Shown here: positions 58,831 through 64,000 of the stretch, piece after piece
How positions within the stretch are numbered: the first letter of the stretch is position 1
Layout of the letters: every line of letters starts with the position of its first letter
Assembly (NCBI GenBank): GCA_903842065.1
Contig: CAIMKZ010000013.1
Span: forward strand, 62,001 to 126,000
Direction of reading: 5' to 3'
From: an uncultured Acidobacteriaceae bacterium
GTDB taxonomy: Bacteria; Acidobacteriota; Terriglobia; Terriglobales; Acidobacteriaceae
DNA length: 64,000 bases
Notes under the pieces: generated by a model
The model's input: the letters and a program-made list of their open reading frames with translations, nothing else
Databases searched by the model: none
What the model was told of the DNA's origin: nothing
Program-made: the position numbers and the translations under genes

Positions 58831-59349
58831 GTGAGCACCGAACCCCAACTCATCCCTCCCGAGGAGCCCAAAGAGCGCAACTGGGTCGTCATCGGACTCG
58901 TAGCCGCGGTTGTCATCGTGGCGCTGGCGCTCTTCCTGCTGCCCCGTTCCACCGGCAACAACGCGCCCGTAACGCCCGTGTCGGCCCCGCTCGATCCCTA
59001 CGCCGCCGCTCTCACCATCTCCCGGCTCCAGCTCAGCACCGCGGAAAACCCACTCGGCGCGCAGCAGCTCTATATCGACGGACGCATCACCAACGCCGGC
59101 AACAAGACCGTCACCGCCGCCACCGTACAGATCCTCTTCCGCAACTTCAACCGCGAAGTCGCCCAGAACGACACCCAGCCCCTCAGGCTCATCCGCACCC
59201 GCGATCCCTACATCGACGTCCAGCCCATCTCCGCCGCCCCCATCAAGCCCGGCGCATCGGCAGACTTCCACCTCATCTTCGACTCCGTAACCCAGGAGTG
59301 GGACGGCGCATTCCCAGACATCCGCCTGGTCCACATCGAAACCCAGTAG
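58831..59349 (+). CDS. Membrane-anchored DUF2393/FxLYD-like protein
   Basis: A 172-residue protein: a short cytoplasmic N-terminus rich in Pro and Glu, one transmembrane helix (residues ~19-41, V-V-I-G-L-V-A-A-V-V-I-V-A-L-A), and a periplasmic beta-sandwich domain with I-D-G-R-I-T-N-A-G-N-K-T-V-T-A-A-T-V, the pattern of FxLYD/DUF2393 domains. A GTG at 58831 serves as start; upstream sequence has a weak GGTGTAAAA. Function unknown. The gene is bounded by repeats. Confidence 0.75.
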   Translation: MSTEPQLIPPEEPKERNWVVIGLVAAVVIVALALFLLPRSTGNNAPVTPVSAPLDPYAAALTISRLQLSTAENPLGAQQLYIDGRITNAGNKTVTAATVQILFRNFNREVAQNDTQPLRLIRTRDPYIDVQPISAAPIKPGASADFHLIFDSVTQEWDGAFPDIRLVHIETQ

Positions 59350-59381
59350 CCAACCCGCCACTCTCAACCAACCACTACTCT

Positions 59382-59416
59382 GGGTGCCCCAGGTCTCGAT
59401 TTTGAGACCTGGGAGA
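59382..59416 (+). repeat. Palindromic repeat type 1
   Basis: Perfect CCCAGGTCTC/GAGACCTGGG arms, 33 bp after the DUF2393-like gene. The linker before it matches that of the 58150 array. Confidence 0.92.
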
Positions 59417-59512
59417 GCACAGCCCTCAACCCGCCACTCTCAACTCATCCACAAACTCAGCACATCCAATTCCCCCTCCTCGGTGTCTAACAAAATAACG
59501 GAGGTGAACCGA

Positions 59513-60100
59513 ATGAAACCGATGCTCGTGGTTGCCATCTCTCTTTTAGCCGCCGGCCTTGCGGCCCCGGCTCAGGAAAACGCCCCGCTAAGCAAGGCCC
59601 CGCTCAACGCCGAGCAGCTCGCCGTCTACCACTTCGTGCTTGCCGAATCACTCGGCGCCGATATGATCCACGTCAACCTGGCCGCCCGCACAACCCTCTA
59701 CGGCATAGACGGAGCCAGCGGCGGCGCCAGCTGCGGAAAGAACCTCCAGCTCGAGTCCGCGCCCACCCTCATCCACACCTTCAGCTCTGCCGATCTCGCC
59801 TCGCTCGGCGGCGACGCCGTCACCCTCGTCGATCCCGCCCAGGGCTCAAAGGACGTTCAGGCTAACGATCCCGAGCGCTCCATGGGTAAAGGCAAATCCA
59901 TCGACGAAGCGGTCCGCAACGCATTCGCTCACGGTCTCTTCACCCTGAGCGAGATCCGCTTCGACCGCACCCACACCCACGCCATCGTCTCCTACAGCTT
60001 CGTCTGCGGCGGCCTCTGCGGCCACGGCGGCACCCTCATTCTCGAGAAAACCTCCACCGGCTGGCGTCGCTCCGGCCAATGCACTGACTGGATCTCTTAA
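59513..60100 (+). CDS. Hypothetical exported protein
   Basis: A 195-residue protein with signal peptide (M-L-V-V-A-I-S-L-L-A-A-G-L-A-A-P-A-Q). The mature part includes A-V-Y-H-F-V-L-A-E-S-L, R-T-T-L-Y-G-I-D-G-A-S-G-G-A-S-C-G and four cysteines (Cys near residue 85, two in F-V-C-G-G-L-C-G-H-G-G, and Q-C-T-D near the end), probably two disulfides. No family recognised. CGGAGG precedes ATG 59513. Its stop overlaps the stop of the convergent membrane gene. Confidence 0.7.
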   Translation: MKPMLVVAISLLAAGLAAPAQENAPLSKAPLNAEQLAVYHFVLAESLGADMIHVNLAARTTLYGIDGASGGASCGKNLQLESAPTLIHTFSSADLASLGGDAVTLVDPAQGSKDVQANDPERSMGKGKSIDEAVRNAFAHGLFTLSEIRFDRTHTHAIVSYSFVCGGLCGHGGTLILEKTSTGWRRSGQCTDWIS

Positions 60101-61089
60101 GCCGCGCTCTCTGGCGGCAAACTTGCTTGCTCTACCACCACCTGCTCCCGGAACCTCTCCCGGTAGTGGTGCAGCACGGCCGCGACCCCGATCATCACCA
60201 GCATCGACGCGCCAAAGATCACAAAGTACATCGCATTCCGCCCCGGCATCGCCAGCTCCGGCCGGCCGGGGTACATCGTCTGGTTTACCTCGGCCTGGTA
60301 CGCGGTCATGATCCCGGGGCGCAACATCATGACAACGTAATTCACGACCCCCAACGCCAAACACGCCAACTGCAAACGCCGCGCCCACTCCTTCAGCTGC
60401 CACAGTCCGATCCCCGAAGCTCCTGACACCGACGCAAACACAAGGTACAGCGCCACCTTCTGCCAGCCCCTGAAGATCATCCCCATAAAAGCGCCCGGCA
60501 GAGGCATGAACATCAGCAGCACGCAACTCACCGCCCCAATCAGGCACAGCACCGCGAGCGCCGAGATCAGCAGCGGACGCCGCGACTCCACCAGCTCGCC
60601 CGCCTCGCCCGCAAACGCCGCCCGCGCCTTCTTCCGGCTGAAGTACACCAGCCACCAAACCCCAACACCGGCCATCGCCGCATACACCAGTGCAAACACC
60701 GCGAATATAACCCGCATCACCACCTGCGTACTGGCTCCTTGCGGGCCCTCCATCCCGGGCAGCGGAACAAACATCATCACCACAAACAAAAGCATGCTTA
60801 TGCCGCCGAACAGCGCCATACATGCGCCGATCACCAGGATCGAAACCCGCGCCCACTGCCGCAGCCGGAAAACTCCGATCGTCGTCCCAATGCTCCACGC
60901 CGAAAGCAGCACAAACATGGCGCACACGGCCCACATCATGCCCCCGACCCAGGCCGGTTGCTGCACCACGGCCTTCTCGCCGCGGCTCACCACCACTGCC
61001 GCAGCCATCCCCAGCGCCAACACAATCTGCAACAGCCCCACCAGTCCCAGAACAATCGCCGATGCCACAACTCCCGCCGGACGCTTCAT
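60097..61089 (-). CDS. Polytopic membrane protein, internally duplicated
   Basis: A 330-residue membrane protein with eight hydrophobic helices in two similar halves. Each half has a loop such as F-V-P-L-P-G-M or F-M-P-L-P-G-A and a W-x-x-R-W/L-Q-A-R type motif (F-R-L-R-Q-W-A-R and W-Q-L-K-E-W-A-R), suggesting an internal duplication. No transport signature is recognised. GGGAGATGAG precedes ATG 61089. The last four bases are shared with the stop of the convergent gene (TTAA). Confidence 0.72.
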   Translation of the reverse strand: MKRPAGVVASAIVLGLVGLLQIVLALGMAAAVVVSRGEKAVVQQPAWVGGMMWAVCAMFVLLSAWSIGTTIGVFRLRQWARVSILVIGACMALFGGISMLLFVVMMFVPLPGMEGPQGASTQVVMRVIFAVFALVYAAMAGVGVWWLVYFSRKKARAAFAGEAGELVESRRPLLISALAVLCLIGAVSCVLLMFMPLPGAFMGMIFRGWQKVALYLVFASVSGASGIGLWQLKEWARRLQLACLALGVVNYVVMMLRPGIMTAYQAEVNQTMYPGRPELAMPGRNAMYFVIFGASMLVMIGVAAVLHHYRERFREQVVVEQASLPPESAA

Positions 61090-61177
61090 CTCATCTCCCG
61101 CACAAAAATCTCTGATTTTCGGATTGCCAACACTTTACCACCGACCCTCAACCACCTTCTCAACGAACCACGAAAAT

Positions 61178-61212
61178 GGGTGCCCCAGGTCTGGATTTTC
61201 AGACCTGGGAAA
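61178..61212 (+). repeat. Palindromic repeat type 1 (CTG/CAG variant)
   Basis: GGTCTG paired with CAGACC as at 30861. A type-2 copy begins exactly 76 bp further on. Confidence 0.92.
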
Positions 61213-61253
61213 GCAAACCCCTAAACCCGCCCCTCTCCACCACCCACGAAAAT

Positions 61254-61300
61254 GGGTGCCCCACCCTCGCGGCGTCGTTGTTTTTGCCGCTAGGGTGGGG
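61254..61300 (+). repeat. Palindromic repeat type 2
   Basis: Arms CCCCACCCT and AGGGTGGGG with inner GCGGC/GCCGC and a T-rich loop. Confidence 0.85.
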
Positions 61301-61359
61301 TCCAAGAATTCAAACCGAACAACCCGACAAACTACAATCCACTCATCGGAGGTTTTCTC

Positions 61360-61818
61360 ATGCGCAAAATCCTCATCGCACTCTTCGCCCTCGCCACACT
61401 CTTCGGCGCCGCCGCCGCCACCCGCGCCCAGGGCGCGCCCGTGCAGTCCGCTGCTGGCCAACCCTACACCGTCGAGTACTACTACAAGGTCCAGTGGGGC
61501 CATCAGCAGGAGTTCCTTGACCTCTTCCTCAAGAACCACTATCCCCTTCTCAAGAAGATCCAGACCACCGGCCGCATTGTGTCCGTGAAGATCGAGTCTC
61601 CCGCCTACCACACCACTGAAGACGGCCGCTGGGACTACCGCGTCACCATCGTCTACAAGGACTCAACCGTAGCCACCACCACCAACCCCGACGAGGAAAA
61701 GTTCATCCACCAGATCTGGCCCGACCAGGCCACCTATATCAAAGAGGAGCAGCGCCGCTTCGAGATCCTCCTCGCCCACCAGGACCTCCCCATCACCGAC
61801 ATCACTCCGGCTAAGTAA
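61360..61818 (+). CDS. Hypothetical exported protein
   Basis: A 152-residue protein with signal peptide (L-I-A-L-F-A-L-A-T-L-F-G-A-A-A-A-T-R-A-Q). The mature part, V-E-Y-Y-Y-K-V-Q-W-G-H-Q-Q-E-F-L-D-L-F and W-D-Y-R-V-T-I-V-Y-K-D, resembles the alternating pattern of a dimeric alpha-beta barrel. No family is recognised with confidence. GGAGG lies 8 bp before ATG 61360. Followed by a type-2 repeat. Confidence 0.72.
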   Translation: MRKILIALFALATLFGAAAATRAQGAPVQSAAGQPYTVEYYYKVQWGHQQEFLDLFLKNHYPLLKKIQTTGRIVSVKIESPAYHTTEDGRWDYRVTIVYKDSTVATTTNPDEEKFIHQIWPDQATYIKEEQRRFEILLAHQDLPITDITPAK

Positions 61819-61866
61819 CTCCGCTGCTCCTTCTCACCCGGCCATATCTCCACCCACCACGAAAAT

Positions 61867-61908
61867 GGGTGCCCCATCCTAACCACGTACTTTGTGGTTA
61901 GGGTGGGA
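61867..61908 (+). repeat. Palindromic repeat type 2
   Basis: CCTAACCAC pairs with GTGGTTAGG; compared with the copy at 13302 (CCTACCCAC/GTGGGTAGG) one pair is exchanged in a compensated way. The 61909-62063 gap shows nothing else. Confidence 0.85.
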
Positions 61909-62063
61909 AGTACGACCCTCAGCCAGCCACATAACACCCCACCACAAATCCGCCAGTGAACGAATTCACTTAGACCTCAACGTCCGCGGTGATAGACTCC
62001 GTCGTATCTCAATTGACGTTCAAACATCTTCCGCAACAACAACCCAGTACGGAGTAAAGTCAG

Positions 62064-62390
62064 ATTCGTTTCTTTCCTACCTCACTCGCTGCTGCCGCCC
62101 TGCTTGTTTCCGGTATTGCTTATGCCAGTTACAACCCTGCTGCCGGTAAGCCCACCTACGATCTCAACTGCGCTTCATGCCACAAGACAGGCATCGCGAA
62201 CGCTCCAAAACTTGGTGACAAAGCCGCATGGGCCCCGCGCATTGCGCAGGGAATAGCCGTCATGACCAGCAAGTCGATCAAAGGCTTCACGGGCAAACAA
62301 GGAATGATGATGCCCAAAGGCGGCCATCCGAAACTGACCGATGACGAGATCGGCAACGCCGTCGCCTACATCGTCAGCCAGAGCAAGTAA
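62064..62390 (+). CDS. Small c-type cytochrome with apparent ATT start
   Basis: A 108-residue class I-like cytochrome. The frame is open from 62058 but has no ATG or GTG before the signal peptide (R-F-F-P-T-S-L-A-A-A-L-L-V-S-G-I-A-Y-A). An ATT at 62064, 9 nt after GGAG, is the likely start. The haem motif is L-N-C-A-S-C-H-K-T-G, and the distal Met is expected in G-M-M-M-P-K-G-G, as in cytochrome c5. Length and order are normal. It would shuttle electrons in the periplasm. The 3' end is duplicated downstream (62449). A sequencing or mutation-derived ATG loss is possible. Confidence 0.75.
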   Translation: MRFFPTSLAAAALLVSGIAYASYNPAAGKPTYDLNCASCHKTGIANAPKLGDKAAWAPRIAQGIAVMTSKSIKGFTGKQGMMMPKGGHPKLTDDEIGNAVAYIVSQSK

Positions 62391-62534
62391 TCTAAGCGCG
62401 CCGGGCGCTCCACCGGAGGGAGCAGGGGCCTTCAGGCCCCTGAATCCTGTCGCCTACATCGTCAACCAGAGCAAGTAAGCTCTGCGCCCGGGCTTCCCAC
62501 CGGAGGGAGCAGGGGCCTTCAGGCCCCTGAATCC
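62361..62534 (+). repeat. 88-bp tandem duplication of cytochrome 3' end
   Basis: Copy 1 (62361-62448) covers the last ten codons (V-A-Y-I-V-S-Q-S-K, stop) and a GGGGCC-TTCA-GGCCCC hairpin. Copy 2 (62449-62534) repeats both, with V-A-Y-I-V-N-Q-S-K as an untranslated relic. The remaining 62535-62872 gap has similar small hairpins and no gene. Confidence 0.85.
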
Positions 62535-62628
62535 CGCCACAGCAAAGAGCGGCTTTAGCCGCGGGCCTTTCCACAACCGCTTTGAAAGGCCACGATATCA
62601 TCCGTGCCGTAAGCGCATTTTGCGGTAG

Positions 62629-62648
62629 GCCAGGGATTTATCCCTGGC
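62629..62648 (+). repeat. Short hairpin repeat GCCAGGGA-TTTA-TCCCTGGC
   Basis: Second copy of the 8-bp hairpin found at 34514, with one base pair reversed. Confidence 0.6.
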
Positions 62649-62783
62649 ATAAACCCAGCAACATCAACGCGGGCTTCAGCCCCTGAGGCGACGCTCTCCG
62701 CGCCCTTCGCCTCGCCACCGGAGTCTCTCCCCGACGCTCCTTCCCCTCAAAGCCCCGGATCTACTGCCCCCTCTACCCGCCCC

Positions 62784-62809
62784 AAAAGTGAGCAATATTG
62801 CTCACTTTT
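62784..62809. promoter_or_regulatory. 26-bp perfect palindrome upstream of kinase gene
   Basis: AAAAGTGAGCAAT followed at once by its exact complement, 63 bp before the kinase start. A fully symmetric dyad of this size is a strong candidate operator, for instance for a LuxR/NarL- or OmpR-type response regulator; the T-run could also make it a hairpin terminator. Confidence 0.6.
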
Positions 62810-62872
62810 CCGGGCCAAACTCCTTCATAATCAAGGAAGAGGGCGATCTGCGGTTCGCCGGAAGAGAGTCTT

Positions 62873-64000
62873 ATGGGATATTTCCCCAGGACCCCCATTA
62901 CCAAAAATCTCCCCCGCTACGCGCTCACGCTTGGCATAGTCCTGCTCGCCTTCCTTCTTCGCTTCGCCCTGGTTCAGGGGCTGGGCCTGGACATGCCCAC
63001 GTATATCACCTTCTATCCCGCCGTCATCACAGTAGCGGTGCTCGGCGGCCTGGGACCCGGCCTAGTTGCCACCGCCCTCTGCCTTCTTGGCACAGCGCTT
63101 CTGATTCTCCCAGCGGTATACAGCCTCAGTATCGCGAGTATCTCCGACACGGTCGCCCAGGTCCTCTTCGCCGTCATGGGCGTACTCATCAGCCTGCTCG
63201 CCGAGCACTACCGCCGAGGTCGCAAGGACATCGCCGATCTTCTGCAAGAGAAAGCTGCCGCGAACATCCAGCTTGCGGCCAGTCTCAAGGCATTGGAGTC
63301 GTTCTCCTACTCGGTCTCTCACGACCTGCGCGCGCCTCTGCGCCATCTTGATGGCTTCCTGACGCTCCTCATCAAGAGAAGCAGCGCCGTTCTTGACGAT
63401 ACGGCGATGCATTACATTGATCGCTCACTGGATGCGTCCAAACGCATGGGCATGCTGATCGACGATCTTCTCCGGTTTTCGCGCGTGGGACGCGGCGAGT
63501 TTCACAGGACGCCGGTAGACCTGAACAAACTTGTCGAACAAGTGCGGAGGGAACTGGAACCGGAGATCCGCGACCGGAGTATTCATTGGAGAGTGGATCG
63601 TTTGCCTGTAGTCTCCGCGGATCAGCCCATGTTGCGGCAGGTTATGGAGAACCTCTTGACGAATGCTCTCAAGTTCACGCGCCACTGCCCCACGGCGGAA
63701 ATCGAGATCGGACACAAGACCGATGCTGCCGGCGATCCCGTGATTTTCGTTCGAGATAATGGCGCGGGCTTCGATATGAAATACTACAGCAAGCTCTTTG
63801 AGGTATTTCAACGGCTCCATAGTGAACAGGAATTCGAGGGAACGGGAGTAGGCCTTGCCATTGTCCGGCGGGTAGTGGAACGGCACGGTGGCCGGGTTTG
63901 GGCGGAGGGGGCTGTTGGAGACGGTGCCACCTTCTATTTCTCGTTGCCTCCAAACAGCAGTTGCGCCGAGAAAGGATCGCATGAAGATAAACCCAATCTG
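62873..64000 (+). CDS. Sensor histidine kinase (3' end beyond window)
   Basis: Frame open to the window edge, 376 residues seen. N-terminal four-helix DUF4118/KdpD-like membrane region (residues ~15-110, with F-Y-P-A-V-I-T-V-A-V-L-G-G-L-G-P-G), then dimerisation domain with S-Y-S-V-S-H-D-L-R-A-P-L (phospho-accepting His ~residue 154), N box N-L-L-T-N-A-L-K-F-T, G1 D-N-G-A-G-F-D, F box L-F-E-V-F-Q-R-L-H and G2 G-T-G-V-G-L-A-I-V. A receiver gene may follow outside. ATG 62873 follows GGAAGAGAG. The 26-bp palindrome upstream may mediate autoregulation. Confidence 0.9.
   Translation, partial: MGYFPRTPITKNLPRYALTLGIVLLAFLLRFALVQGLGLDMPTYITFYPAVITVAVLGGLGPGLVATALCLLGTALLILPAVYSLSIASISDTVAQVLFAVMGVLISLLAEHYRRGRKDIADLLQEKAAANIQLAASLKALESFSYSVSHDLRAPLRHLDGFLTLLIKRSSAVLDDTAMHYIDRSLDASKRMGMLIDDLLRFSRVGRGEFHRTPVDLNKLVEQVRRELEPEIRDRSIHWRVDRLPVVSADQPMLRQVMENLLTNALKFTRHCPTAEIEIGHKTDAAGDPVIFVRDNGAGFDMKYYSKLFEVFQRLHSEQEFEGTGVGLAIVRRVVERHGGRVWAEGAVGDGATFYFSLPPNSSCAEKGSHEDKPNL

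Noticed and set aside
1-64000. tRNA or rRNA genes
   Set aside because: I looked for T-arm and anticodon-arm patterns in intergenic gaps and saw none; an automated scan would be more reliable than reading by eye.

Overview
The window is high-GC DNA from what is most likely a member of the Acidobacteriota (Terriglobia/Acidobacteriaceae type). This is inferred from gene content, because no rRNA gene is present. The indicators are an ~1160-residue TonB-dependent receptor with an N-terminal carboxypeptidase-regulatory domain, a TonB/M48-like/outer-membrane-barrel cluster, multihaem cytochromes fused to or paired with cytochrome b, futalosine-pathway menaquinone synthesis (mqnE), and families of short dispersed hairpin repeats. 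Both ends cut genes: a glycoside hydrolase on the left and a sensor histidine kinase on the right. I see no rRNA, tRNA, CRISPR array, transposase or prophage.

Layout. 1-2.6 kb: glycoside hydrolase end, an AAA/DUF4143 ATPase, a small unknown. 2.7-10.6 kb (minus): an electron-transfer-flavoprotein cluster, transcribed as a large acyl-CoA dehydrogenase, ETF:quinone oxidoreductase, a four-helix-bundle gene inserted between TTAGCT-type repeats, EtfB, EtfA and a deoxyhypusine-synthase-like enzyme. 11-18.1 kb (plus): a respiratory multihaem island with an 11-haem cytochrome c plus separate cytochrome b, an unknown protein, a single-chain fusion of the same two modules, and an octahaem hydroxylamine-oxidoreductase-like cytochrome. 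21-27.7 kb (plus): CoA-transferase, ferredoxin, 2-oxoacid:ferredoxin oxidoreductase alpha and fused beta-gamma, branched-chain aminotransferase and glutamate dehydrogenase, which read together as amino-acid (probably branched-chain) oxidation linked to ferredoxin. 28-37 kb: a phosphoesterase, a GT39-like membrane protein, small proteins, orphan nuoB, folK and an oxidoreductase. 37.6-45.2 kb: TonB protein, an M48-like protein lacking the first zinc histidine, an outer-membrane barrel, era, and a Gln-rich lipoprotein. 45.3-53 kb: a Met-rich exported protein, orphan nuoI, a beta-propeller protein, mqnE, dusB, rpmE and an HbpS-like protein. 53-64 kb: TonB receptor, DnaC-like ATPase, small membrane and secreted proteins, a small cytochrome c with an apparent ATT start, and the kinase.

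The most unusual signal is a family of about 18 short palindromic elements, all in one orientation. They start GGGTGCCC and carry a hairpin whose arms co-vary between copies. Most are intergenic and several sit on a fixed 76-bp period, but copies also lie in frame inside era (two, spaced 78 bp, a whole number of codons) and dusB (one), and one extends the 3' end of the phosphoesterase gene. In era and dusB the inserted peptide is essentially the same (V-S-K/E-S-R-P-G-A-P). This resembles the protein-coding palindromic elements known from Rickettsia, but the sequence is different, and I do not know of a description of it.

Energy metabolism is the common thread of the larger clusters. ETF:QO and the cytochrome b proteins would meet at the (mena)quinone pool. 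CRP/FNR-type dyads (TGTGA-N6-TCAC-like) lie in front of the cytochrome transcription units and the CoA-transferase operon, suggesting shared control; that is inference from motif similarity only.
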